NCBI GenBank assembly: GCA_021774355.1
Contig: JAJFJE010000132.1
Coordinates: 1-12,300 of the forward strand
DNA length: 12,300 nt
Reading direction: 5' to 3'
DNA from: Alphaproteobacteria bacterium
GTDB taxonomy: Bacteria > Pseudomonadota > Alphaproteobacteria > Zavarziniales > Zavarziniaceae
A program made the translations under genes and the position numbers. The notes below the pieces were generated by a model. It was not told the DNA's origin. It did no database searches and was given only the letters and a program-made list of their open reading frames with translations. Positions 6,701 to 12,300 of the stretch are shown here, piece after piece (positions within the stretch are counted from its first letter, which is position 1; each line of letters opens with the position of its first letter).

Positions 6701-6719
6701 GCCCCTGGCCGCAAGGGGC
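6701..6719 (-). other. Small hairpin in the permease-COG0523 gap
   Basis: GCCCCT and AGGGGC form a 6-bp stem with a 7-base loop, in the 92 bases between the permease stop (6737) and the COG0523 start (6644). No T-run, palindromic operator or promoter pair is clear in this gap. The COG0523 gene therefore most likely shares the upstream transcript, perhaps with partial attenuation or processing here. Confidence 0.35.
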
Positions 6720-6736
6720 AGCGTGCCGCCGGGCGC

Positions 6737-7606
6737 TCAGGCCGCGAGGTGACGGCGGGGCAGAAGCCGCCGCAGGACGCCGTCGACCGGACCGAAGACC
6801 ATGGCCGAGACATAGCAGATTCCGGCAACCAGGATGATCGCCGGCCCCGAGGGCAGGTCGTAGTGATAGGAAACCAGCAGGCCCAGCCAGCCCGACAGGG
6901 CGCCCACGGCCATCGCCGCCGCGGCCATGGACCACACCGCCCGGGCCAGGAAGCGGGCGGCCAGGGCCGGCAGCATCATCAGCCCCACGGCCATCAAGGT
7001 ACCCAAGGCCTGAAACGCCGCAACCAGATTGAGCACCACCAGGACCAGAAACAGGATGTGCCAGCGGCCGCCGCCGCCGCCCACCGCCCGCAGATAGGAC
7101 GGGTCGAAGGCTTCGACGACCAGCGGCCGGTAGATCAGGGCCAATATCCCGAGGGTCAGGGTGGCGATGGCGGCGACGGTGATCAGCGACCAGGGATCGA
7201 CCGCCAGGATGGTTCCGAACAGGACATGAAGCAGATCGACATTGGAGCCGCGGGTCGAGACCAGGATCACACCAAGGGCGAGCGAGATCAGGTAGAAGCC
7301 GGCGAAGCTGGCATCTTCCTTGAGCGCGGTCGTCCGGGTCACCAGCCCCGCCAGCAAGGCCACCGCAAGGCCGGCCACCAGGCCGCCCAGGCCCATTGCC
7401 CAGAGCGACAGTCCGGCAACCAGGAAGCCCACGGCGGCGCCCGGCAGGACGGCATGGCTCATGGCGTCGCCCACCAGGCTCATGCGCCGCAGCATCAGCA
7501 TCACCCCCATGGGGCCGCAGCCGAGGCTGAGCGCGAAGCAGGCGACCAGGGCCCGGCGCATGAAGGCGAAATCGACGAATGGCTCGATCAGCAGGGCGTA
7601 GATCAT
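6737..7606 (-). CDS. znuB: Zinc (Mn/Zn-type) ABC transporter permease, ABC-3 family (ZnuB/AztB-like)
   Basis: A 289-aa polytopic inner-membrane protein of the ABC-3 family, which forms the channel of zinc/manganese importers. Eight or nine hydrophobic helices are visible, from about residue 14 (FMRRALVACFALSLGCGPMG) to about 270. Family landmarks are LRRMSLVGDAMSHAVLPGAA (about 39-58, including the conserved D and H near the cytoplasmic entry) and LGTLMAVGLMMLPALAAR (about 200-220). A short basic tail (RRLLPRRHLAA) ends the protein. The ATG at 7604-7606 follows the ATPase stop after one base, so the two are translated together. Zinc is preferred over manganese because of the Zur-like palindrome heading the operon and the COG0523 gene behind it. 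The substrate is not provable from the permease alone. No gene for the periplasmic binding protein is adjacent. Confidence 0.9.
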   Translation of the reverse strand: MIYALLIEPFVDFAFMRRALVACFALSLGCGPMGVMLMLRRMSLVGDAMSHAVLPGAAVGFLVAGLSLWAMGLGGLVAGLAVALLAGLVTRTTALKEDASFAGFYLISLALGVILVSTRGSNVDLLHVLFGTILAVDPWSLITVAAIATLTLGILALIYRPLVVEAFDPSYLRAVGGGGGRWHILFLVLVVLNLVAAFQALGTLMAVGLMMLPALAARFLARAVWSMAAAAMAVGALSGWLGLLVSYHYDLPSGPAIILVAGICYVSAMVFGPVDGVLRRLLPRRHLAA

Positions 7607-7607
7607 G

Positions 7608-8375
7608 TCAAGCCTGCCGGCGCAGGGGCGCCGCCGCGACCGCCGCCGAACAGACCCCAGCCTCCCGGCTCCAGGCCTCGGCCATGCCCCGCGCCCGCCG
7701 CAGGGCCTCCGGGGTCAGGACCGCGGCAGTCGGGCCCCAGGCGATCAGCTCGCGGGCCAGCACCAGGGTTTCGGGAAAATGCCGGCGGACCTGCTCGATG
7801 TCGTGCAGGACGGCAATCACCGTCCGGCCTTCCTGGTGCCAGCGGGTGACCAGGGCCACCAGATCGCTGGTGGTGTTGCTGTCGACGGCATTGAAGGGCT
7901 CGTCGAGAACAATCACCCGGGCATCCTGGACCAGGAGGCGGGCGAACAGGGCCCGCTGGAACTGGCCGGTCGACAGGGTGCCGATCAGCCTCGTCTCGAA
8001 ACCGGTCAGCCCGACCGTCGCCAGGGCACCGACCACGGCCGCCCGGTCCTGGGCCGAGGCGCCGCGAAACAGGCCCAGCCGGCGCCAGCGGCCGAGCAAC
8101 ACGGTATCGAATACGCTGATCGGGAAGCTGCGGTCGAGATCGGCCTGTTGCGGCAGATAGGCAATCTCCGCGGCGGCCAGCCCATGGCGCAGGATCTGCC
8201 CGGACGCGGGGGCCATCAGGCCCACGATGGTCTTCACCAGGGTCGACTTGCCGCCGCCGTTCGGCCCGACCACGGCGGTCAGCGAGCCGGCCTCGAAGCG
8301 CCCGTTGACGTGGTGGACCGCAGGATGGCGATCATAGGCAATGGTCAGGTCGACCGTTTCGATGACCGCACTCAT
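7608..8375 (-). CDS. znuC: Zinc ABC transporter ATP-binding protein (ZnuC/AztA-like)
   Basis: A 255-aa cytoplasmic ATPase driving the zinc/manganese-type importer. It shows Walker A GPNGGGKST (37-45), Q-loop at 76-77 (YLPQQ), signature LSTGQ (134-138), Walker B VIVLDEP (154-160) and the H-loop histidine at 191 (VLHD). The signature has T where most members have G (LSGGQ). This variant, with the following FQRALFARLL, looks like the alphaproteobacterial AztA-type branch; that recollection is not checked. The ATG at 8373-8375 is preferred over a GTG at 8399 because it overlaps the stop of a 37-aa gene as ATGA, a classic coupling arrangement. The permease starts one base after its stop. The C-terminal 30 residues are rich in alanine and arginine and are not conserved. 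Confidence 0.92.
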   Translation of the reverse strand: MSAVIETVDLTIAYDRHPAVHHVNGRFEAGSLTAVVGPNGGGKSTLVKTIVGLMAPASGQILRHGLAAAEIAYLPQQADLDRSFPISVFDTVLLGRWRRLGLFRGASAQDRAAVVGALATVGLTGFETRLIGTLSTGQFQRALFARLLVQDARVIVLDEPFNAVDSNTTSDLVALVTRWHQEGRTVIAVLHDIEQVRRHFPETLVLARELIAWGPTAAVLTPEALRRARGMAEAWSREAGVCSAAVAAAPLRRQA

Positions 8376-8485
8376 ATCGCCCACCAGACGCCCAGCCACA
8401 GCACCGCGACGACTACGCCGATCGCCGCCAGCCGGGCGCCGAGGCCGAGTCCGAAAGCGGACCGGCGAAGTGTATCTGGGGACAT
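8372..8485 (-). CDS. 37-aa single-helix membrane protein, first gene of the zinc operon
   Basis: Translation from ATG 8483-8485 gives 37 residues. A short polar, basic N-terminus (MSPDTLRRSAFG) is followed by one strongly hydrophobic helix (about 19-36, AAIGVVVAVLWLGVWWAI), running to the stop. Three features support it as real. GAGG lies 5 bases before the ATG. Its TGA overlaps the ATPase start as ATGA. The operon promoter (8510-8539) predicts a transcript start near 8503, leaving a leader of only about 18 bases before this ATG. The codons keep the GC-rich third position of the neighbours. No family is recognised. It could be a small accessory subunit that sits beside the permease, or a leader peptide that couples translation into the ATPase. 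Confidence 0.72.
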   Translation of the reverse strand: MSPDTLRRSAFGLGLGARLAAIGVVVAVLWLGVWWAI

Positions 8486-8506
8486 GGCGGCCTCATTGAA
8501 CGCTGA

Positions 8507-8518
8507 ATGTTATAACAT
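8507..8518. promoter_or_regulatory. Zur-like operator palindrome at the head of the zinc operon
   Basis: ATGTTATAACAT is a perfect 12-base palindrome in AT-poor surroundings and resembles the core of Zur boxes (TGTTATA-type half sites). It covers the -10 element (8510-8515) of the minus-strand promoter, so zinc-loaded Zur bound here would block initiation. The gene for Zur is not in the window. The exported protein at 8608 diverges 90 bases away and might share the site. Confidence 0.68.
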
Positions 8519-8539
8519 CTCTTTCTCGGCCGCCGTCAA
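8510..8539 (-). promoter_or_regulatory. Promoter of the zinc operon
   Basis: On the minus strand TTGACG (8534-8539) is followed after 18 bases by TTATAA (8510-8515); TATAAC, one base on, gives 19. The transcript would start near 8503, just ahead of the ribosome binding site of the 37-aa gene at 8491-8494. The -10 lies within the palindrome at 8507-8518. Confidence 0.68.
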
Positions 8540-8607
8540 TGGGGCTGCGCCCGCCGCCCGATCATGTCAAACTCCGCCCCCCGGTCTGGCCGTAACAGGG
8601 AGCCGCC

Positions 8608-9099
8608 ATGACTCTGCCGTCCCGAGCCCATGTCCTCACCGCCCTCTGCGTCGCGGTCTGCTGCCTGACCGCGCCGGCCCGTGGTCAGCCTGCACCGGCT
8701 GCGGCGCCTGCCCCCGCGGCGCCGGCGACAGCCCCGGCAGAACCGCCCAAGGGCCAGATCACCATCGAGTTGAACAAGCTCGAGGCGCATGACGACAGTT
8801 GCGGCGCCTATCTGGTGCTGACCAATCCGGACGGGCCGGACCTGGTCGACCTGCAACTGGATCTCTACCTGTTCAACCCGGATCAGGTGATCGAACGGCG
8901 CATCGCGGTTAATCTGGCCCCCCTGCCGACCGGCAAGACCTCGGTCAAGCTGTTCGACATCAAGGACCTGAGTTGTTCGAAGGTCGGCAAGGTCCTGATC
9001 AACGGGGCAATTTCCTGTGCCTCGGCCGATGGCCCGATCGCCGATTGCATCGCCCTGATCGAGCCGTCGTCCCGGGTCGAGGCGAATTTCTACAAATAG
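8608..9099 (+). CDS. Exported four-cysteine protein of unknown function
   Basis: A 163-aa protein with a signal peptide (about residues 1-26, MTLPSRAHVLTALCVAVCCL then TAPARG). A Pro/Ala-rich linker follows (about 28-47), then a compact domain (48-163) with alternating beta-strand pattern. Cysteines C65, C123, C137 and C147 in the mature part could form two disulfides, as expected of a periplasmic protein. Blocks such as CGAYLVLTN, LDLYLFN and LPTGKTSVKLFDI look like a conserved alphaproteobacterial protein that I know only as hypothetical. No lipobox is seen. The ATG has GGGAG 5 bases upstream. It diverges from the zinc operon, where a zinc-binding protein gene is often found, but it is too small and lacks the histidine loop of ZnuA. 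Its stop overlaps the LysR stop by 10 bases tail-to-tail. A link to zinc is speculation. Confidence 0.83.
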   Translation: MTLPSRAHVLTALCVAVCCLTAPARGQPAPAAAPAPAAPATAPAEPPKGQITIELNKLEAHDDSCGAYLVLTNPDGPDLVDLQLDLYLFNPDQVIERRIAVNLAPLPTGKTSVKLFDIKDLSCSKVGKVLINGAISCASADGPIADCIALIEPSSRVEANFYK

Positions 9100-10019
9100 C
9101 CCTCGGGCGGCGCCTGGGGCGGCATCGCCACCAGCGCCTGGCGCAGCCGGGGCTCGGCAAAATCGATGAAGCTGCGCAGTTTCAACGGCAGCGGGCCCTG
9201 GCCGCCATGGACCAGGCTGACCGGCCAGGGGGCCGGTTCGAACGGGCCCAGCAGCCGGACCAGCCGGCCGGCCGCGACCGCCGTTGCGACCTGGTAGGAC
9301 AGGACCCGGACAAGCCCGGCGCCGGCGAGCGCCGCGTCAATCGCCGCCTCGGCGGTATTGACCGAAAGCCTGGTCCGGACCGGAGCGATCCGCTCGCTCC
9401 CCTCGACCATGAACGGCCACGCGGCGGGCCCGCTTATTCCCTCGAAAATAATCCCGTCATGACCCGCCAGATCATCCGGCGTCCGGGGCATGCCGCGCCG
9501 CGCCAGATAAGCGGGGCTGGCACAGACGACACGGCCCACGGTTCCCAGGCGGCGCGCCGCCAGGCCGCTATCCGGCAGATGGCCGATCCTGACGGCCAGG
9601 TCGATCCGGTCGTCGAGCAGACGAACCACCTGATCGGCCAGGACCAGCCGCAGGTCGATCTCGGGATAGCGTTCGAGAAAGTCACAGATCGCCGGCATGA
9701 CATGCAGCCGGCCGAACACCATGGGCGCGGTTACCACCAGGCGGCCCCGGGGCACGCGATATTCGCCCGAAGCGGTCCGCTCGGCCTCGGCGACGGCGTC
9801 CAGGATGCCCTTGCAGGCCGCGACATAGGACTGGCCCGCGTCGGTCAAAGCGAGGCGCCGGGTGGAGCGCTGAACCAACCGGACCGCGAGGTAGGCTTCG
9901 AGATCGCCCAGCTTCCGGCTGACCGTCGCCAGAGGCATGCCGAGGCGCCGGCCGGCCGCCGACAGGCTGCCGGCTTCGACCACCGCCAGAAGAACGGCCA
10001 TGGCCTCGAGGCGGTCCAT
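9090..10019 (-). CDS. LysR-family transcriptional regulator
   Basis: A 309-aa LysR-type regulator. The N-terminal winged helix-turn-helix (about 1-60) includes FVEAG-like VVEAGSLSAAGRRLGMPLAT and VSRKLGDLEAYLAVRLVQRS, then TRRLALTDAG. The effector-binding domain follows (about 88-295), with RGRLVVTAP, IDLAVRIGHLPDSGL and the conserved AHDG-like AGHDGIIF. The ATG at 10017-10019 is chosen because the helix-turn-helix starts at the usual distance from it. The frame continues upstream to 10124 through AT-rich control DNA and would add a non-conserved 35-residue tail. It diverges from the FMN-binding protein gene at 10196, the usual arrangement for a LysR regulator and its target. The effector cannot be told from the sequence. 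Confidence 0.93.
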   Translation of the reverse strand: MDRLEAMAVLLAVVEAGSLSAAGRRLGMPLATVSRKLGDLEAYLAVRLVQRSTRRLALTDAGQSYVAACKGILDAVAEAERTASGEYRVPRGRLVVTAPMVFGRLHVMPAICDFLERYPEIDLRLVLADQVVRLLDDRIDLAVRIGHLPDSGLAARRLGTVGRVVCASPAYLARRGMPRTPDDLAGHDGIIFEGISGPAAWPFMVEGSERIAPVRTRLSVNTAEAAIDAALAGAGLVRVLSYQVATAVAAGRLVRLLGPFEPAPWPVSLVHGGQGPLPLKLRSFIDFAEPRLRQALVAMPPQAPPEGYL

Positions 10020-10029
10020 ATTCTTCCAT

Positions 10030-10059
10030 AATTCAAGATAATTATTCTCAATTATTCCA
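10030..10059. promoter_or_regulatory. AT-rich tandem 10-base repeats in the LysR divergent region
   Basis: Three imperfect 10-base units follow one another: AATTCAAGAT, AATTATTCTC, AATTATTCCA (10030-10059). The spacing equals one helical turn, so a regulator would meet them on one face of the DNA. They lie just upstream of the LysR start, in a clearly AT-rich patch of a GC-rich region, and fit an autoregulatory LysR site. A clear T-N11-A dyad was not fixed. Confidence 0.45.
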
Positions 10060-10195
10060 TATTTTTTGAGTTCGCGGAAGGGTCTAGGACTGGGGCGGTC
10101 CAGATGGAGCCCGCCATGCCACACCCCTGCCCCTCGCCGTCCGCCCCGTCGCCCGGGCGCCAGCCTGATCGCAACCCGGCCGGAGGTTCAGCGCC

Positions 10196-10813
10196 ATGAC
10201 CGTGCCCACCAGCGACGTCGCCTTTACCCCGTCTGTGAAGGCGATTCAGGCCCGCAAGGGTTCGCGCGGCAGCTACCAGCGGCGCGAGGCCGCCGGCGGC
10301 TGGGCCGACCGGATCACGCCCGAGCTGAGGGCTTTCATCGAAGGGCAGAGCAGCGCCTTCCTGGGCACCGCCAGCGCCACCGGCCAGCCCTATATCCAGC
10401 ACCGCGGCGGCCCACCCGGATTCCTGAAAGTGCTGGACGAGCAGACCATCGGCTTCGCCGATTTTACCGGCAACCGCCAATATATTAGTCAGGGAAACCT
10501 CGCCGAAAACCCAAAGGCCTGCCTGTTCCTGATCGATTACGGCACGCGCCGGCGGATCAAGCTTTGGGGCACGGCCCGGGTGGTCGAGGGCGACGACGCC
10601 ATGATCGCGGCGCTCATGCCGGTCGGCTATCGTGCCCGCCCGGAACAGGCGGTTCTGTTCACCCTGAACGCCTGGGACGCCAATTGCCCGCAGCATATTC
10701 CGCAACGTTTCGCGGCCGATGAGGTCGCCGCCTTGGTGGCCGCCCGCGACGCCCGCATCGCCGCCCTTGAGGCCCGCCTGAAAAGCCTGGGGATCGCTCC
10801 CGATCCATATTAA
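10196..10813 (+). CDS. Pyridoxamine 5'-phosphate oxidase-like FMN-binding protein
   Basis: A 205-aa cytoplasmic flavoprotein of the split-barrel PNPOx-like group. The core (about 40-165) shows the strands FLGTASATGQPYIQHRGGPP (55-74), IGFADFTGNRQYISQGNL (85-102), ACLFLIDY (108-115) and IKLWGTARVV (121-130). The TGNRQ and strand-end arginines resemble FMN-phosphate contacts. The signature AWDANCPQHIPQRF (159-172) is typical of this subfamily. A short coiled coil follows (about 173-197). It is unlikely to be true PdxH; members are usually of unknown substrate, sometimes general reductases. The ATG has GGAGG 9 bases upstream. It diverges from the LysR gene and is its probable target. An AT-rich hairpin follows the stop. 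Confidence 0.87.
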   Translation: MTVPTSDVAFTPSVKAIQARKGSRGSYQRREAAGGWADRITPELRAFIEGQSSAFLGTASATGQPYIQHRGGPPGFLKVLDEQTIGFADFTGNRQYISQGNLAENPKACLFLIDYGTRRRIKLWGTARVVEGDDAMIAALMPVGYRARPEQAVLFTLNAWDANCPQHIPQRFAADEVAALVAARDARIAALEARLKSLGIAPDPY

Positions 10814-10829
10814 ACAATATAATATTGTT
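10813..10829 (+). terminator. AT-rich palindrome after the PNPOx-like gene; terminator or operator
   Basis: AACAATAT-A-ATATTGTT is a perfect 8-bp inverted repeat with a one-base centre, beginning on the last base of the stop codon. As RNA it could form a 7-bp stem with a 3-base loop, followed by ATTTAATAT. It may end the PNPOx transcript, though the stem is weak. Because it lies about 25 bases upstream of the next -35 element, it may instead bind a regulator. Confidence 0.45.
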
Positions 10830-10832
10830 ATT

Positions 10833-10842
10833 TAATATATTA
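10833..10842. repeat. Short AT palindrome upstream of the sulfite reductase promoter
   Basis: TAATATATTA is a perfect 10-base palindrome, 9 bases before the -35 element (10852). Together with the palindrome at 10813-10829 it makes a symmetric AT-rich patch that could be an operator or an UP-like element. Confidence 0.35.
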
Positions 10843-10851
10843 CACGACTCA

Positions 10852-10881
10852 TTGACGTATTGTCTTTTTTTATGCTATAGC
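10852..10881 (+). promoter_or_regulatory. Promoter of the DUF2849-sulfite reductase operon
   Basis: TTGACG (10852-10857) and TATAGC (10876-10881) are spaced by 18 bases and predict a start near 10888. This excludes the GTG at 10886 as the DUF2849 start codon and supports the ATG at 10910. Confidence 0.6.
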
Positions 10882-10909
10882 CGGAGTGTTATTTTTCGGG
10901 ATTGCCGAT

Positions 10910-11206
10910 ATGAAAGTGGTCACGGCCAATCGCCTGCAGGACGGCGAAGTTGTTTACCTGGCGCCCCGCGGTCGCTTTGTGGATTGCCTTGCGGATGCCG
11001 CACTGGCGGAGGACGCGGCAGCCGAAGCGGCGCTGCTGGCCATCGCCAGGCAGGCCATCGCCGAGCGGCTGGTCGTGGGTGCCTATAGTTTCGAGGTGGT
11101 GGCAGGCGCGGACGGCATCGTCCCGACCTCGACGCGGGAACGGATCCGCGCGACCGGCCCCTCGGTCCGGCGCGACCTGGGCAAACAGGCCGCGGCCGCC
11201 CGCTGA
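10910..11206 (+). CDS. DUF2849 protein of the sulfite/nitrite reductase operon
   Basis: A 98-aa DUF2849 protein, starting MKVVTANRLQDGEVVYLAPRGRFVD and including the block YSFEVVAGADGIVPTSTRERIRATGPSVR. Members are almost always encoded just before a siroheme sulfite or nitrite reductase in alphaproteobacteria, and the same holds here: the reductase starts 12 bases later. The function is not established; a helper role for siroheme or reductase assembly is inferred from the linkage. The ATG at 10910 is chosen over GTG 10886 because family proteins start at MKVV-like residues and because the promoter lies too close to the GTG. The ribosome binding site (CGGGA) is weak. No catalytic or metal motif is evident; C29 is the only cysteine. 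Confidence 0.88.
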   Translation: MKVVTANRLQDGEVVYLAPRGRFVDCLADAALAEDAAAEAALLAIARQAIAERLVVGAYSFEVVAGADGIVPTSTRERIRATGPSVRRDLGKQAAAAR

Positions 11207-11217
11207 CGGAGCAAGCC

Positions 11218-12300
11218 ATGTACCGTTACGATGAATTCGACCACCGGATGGTCGGCGAACGGGTCGCACAGTTCCGCGGCCAGGTCGCCCGCCGGCTGAA
11301 CGGCGACCTGACCGAGGACCAATTCAAGCCGCTGCGGCTGATGAACGGCCTCTACCTCCAGCTTCACGCCTATATGCTGCGGGTCGCGGTCCCCTATGGG
11401 ACCCTGTCGGCACGGCAGATGCGGATGCTTGCCCATATCGCCCGCAAATATGATCGGGGCTATGGCCATTTCACCACCCGCCAGAACATCCAGTACAATT
11501 GGCCCCGGCTGTCGGACGTGCCGGATATCCTGGCCGATCTGGCGACGGTCGAGATGCACGCCATTCAGACCTCGGGCAATTGCATCCGCAACGTCACCGC
11601 CGACCACCATGCCGGGGTTGCCGCCGACGAAATCGACGACCCCCGCCCCTGGGCGGAGATTTTCCGCCAATGGTCGAGTTTCCACCCGGAATTCTCCTAT
11701 CTGCCGCGCAAGTTCAAGATCGCGGTGACCGGCAGCCCGCGGGACCGCGCGGCGATCAAGGTTCACGACATCGGCATCGTCATCGTGCGCAACGACGCCG
11801 GCGCGATGGGCTTCGAATTCTGGATCGGCGGCGGGCTCGGGCGGACCCCGGTGGTCGCCAAGCGGATCAACGCCTTTGTCCGGCCGGAGGACATGCTCGA
11901 CTACGCCACGGCCTGCCTGCGGGTCTATAACGAGCTGGGCCGCCGCGACAATATCTACAAGGCGCGGATCAAGATCCTGGTCAACGAGATGGGCCCGGAG
12001 GCCTTTGCCGCAGCGGTCGACGAGGAGTTCCGGCGCAGCCGCGGCAGCGTCGCCCTGCCGCCGGGCGAAATCGCCCGCATCAAGGCCTATTTCGCCCCGC
12101 CGCCCTATCGCGCGCTGCCGGCACTCTCGGGCGCCTTCGAGGCCCGCAAGATCGAGGACCCGGGCTTCCGCGATTTCGCGCGGACCAATATCCACGGCCA
12201 CAAGGTATCGGGCCATGCCATCGTCACGATCTCGCTGAAGCCGCCGGGCAAGGCGCCGGGCGACGCCAGCGCCGCGCAGATGGACCTGGTGGCCGATCTG
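11218..12300 (+). CDS. cysI: Siroheme-dependent nitrite/sulfite reductase (N-terminal part; runs off the right edge)
   Basis: The first 361 residues of a siroheme/[4Fe-4S] reductase that turns sulfite into sulfide (or nitrite into ammonia). The family is normally about 550 aa, so about two thirds are present. The N-terminal ferredoxin-like half domain contains LRLMNGLYLQLHAYMLRVAV (about 39-58) and GHFTTRQNIQYNW (83-95), with R88 of the substrate/siroheme site. The first catalytic domain shows TSGNCIRNVTADHHAG (118-133), RKFKIAVTG (about 166-174) and GFEFWIGGGLGRTP (about 200-214). The cysteines that bind the cluster lie beyond the window. The ATG has GGAG 6 bases upstream. The DUF2849 neighbour favours an assimilatory sulfite reductase with ferredoxin or flavoprotein donor. 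Sulfite versus nitrite cannot be decided from this part alone. Confidence 0.93.
   Translation, partial: MYRYDEFDHRMVGERVAQFRGQVARRLNGDLTEDQFKPLRLMNGLYLQLHAYMLRVAVPYGTLSARQMRMLAHIARKYDRGYGHFTTRQNIQYNWPRLSDVPDILADLATVEMHAIQTSGNCIRNVTADHHAGVAADEIDDPRPWAEIFRQWSSFHPEFSYLPRKFKIAVTGSPRDRAAIKVHDIGIVIVRNDAGAMGFEFWIGGGLGRTPVVAKRINAFVRPEDMLDYATACLRVYNELGRRDNIYKARIKILVNEMGPEAFAAAVDEEFRRSRGSVALPPGEIARIKAYFAPPPYRALPALSGAFEARKIEDPGFRDFARTNIHGHKVSGHAIVTISLKPPGKAPGDASAAQMDLVADL

Noticed and set aside
8376..8399. A GTG start 8 codons earlier for the zinc ATPase
   Set aside because: It lies inside the 37-aa frame, lacks a ribosome binding site, and would lose the ATGA coupling.
6749..8792. Two long plus-strand frames opposite the zinc transporter genes
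   Set aside because: Both are mirrors of genes with intact ABC motifs and are rich in Gln, Gly and Arg with no recognisable domain.
11083..12216. A 377-codon minus-strand frame opposite the sulfite reductase
   Set aside because: It mirrors an unmistakable siroheme reductase and has no motif or start signal.
1..12300. A defence system, prophage, integron or mobile island
   Set aside because: Gene content is metabolic and transport-related, base composition is even apart from short AT-rich control regions, and no integrase, transposase, terminal repeats or toxin-antitoxin pair was seen.

Overview
The window is GC-rich throughout (third codon positions are mostly G or C). It has the gene content of an alphaproteobacterium, probably of the Rhodospirillales or a related group. 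The main pointers are a DUF2849 protein directly upstream of a nitrite/sulfite reductase, a B12-controlled cbtBA pair, and a zinc ABC transporter followed by a COG0523 GTPase. This placement is inferred from family content, not from a database match. No tRNA, rRNA, insertion sequence or CRISPR array was seen.

Layout. Bases 1-822, minus strand: a cobalt-uptake unit. A promoter (780-808) leads straight into a cobalamin riboswitch (about 570-768), then a leader with two hairpins, then cbtB and the start of cbtA, which runs off the left edge. Bases 823-4099, minus strand: a glycerate 2-kinase followed by an exported DUF255 thioredoxin-fold protein. Bases 4100-4477 hold no gene but contain several inverted and direct repeats. 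Bases 4478-8539, minus strand: a zinc-homeostasis operon read in the order small membrane protein (37 aa), znuC-like ATPase, znuB-like permease, COG0523 metallochaperone GTPase, WD40 propeller protein. The first three genes and the last two are joined by overlaps or a one-base gap. A promoter whose -10 element lies inside a perfect palindrome resembling a Zur box heads the operon.

Bases 8608-9099, plus strand: an exported four-cysteine protein of unknown function, divergent from the zinc operon. It ends tail-to-tail with a LysR regulator (9090-10019, minus). The LysR gene is divergent from an FMN-binding pyridoxamine-phosphate-oxidase-like protein (10196-10813, plus). Between them lies an AT-rich control region with 10-base-phased repeats. 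Bases 10814-12300, plus strand: an AT-rich promoter region with two palindromes, then DUF2849 and a nitrite/sulfite reductase, cut by the right edge, which begin a sulfur-assimilation operon.

The main theme is metal supply: B12-repressed cobalt import at the left, and zinc import plus zinc allocation in the centre. The most unusual points are the 37-aa membrane protein translationally coupled to the zinc ATPase, the absence of a zinc-binding protein gene beside the transporter, and the cytoplasmic WD40 protein overlapping the COG0523 gene.
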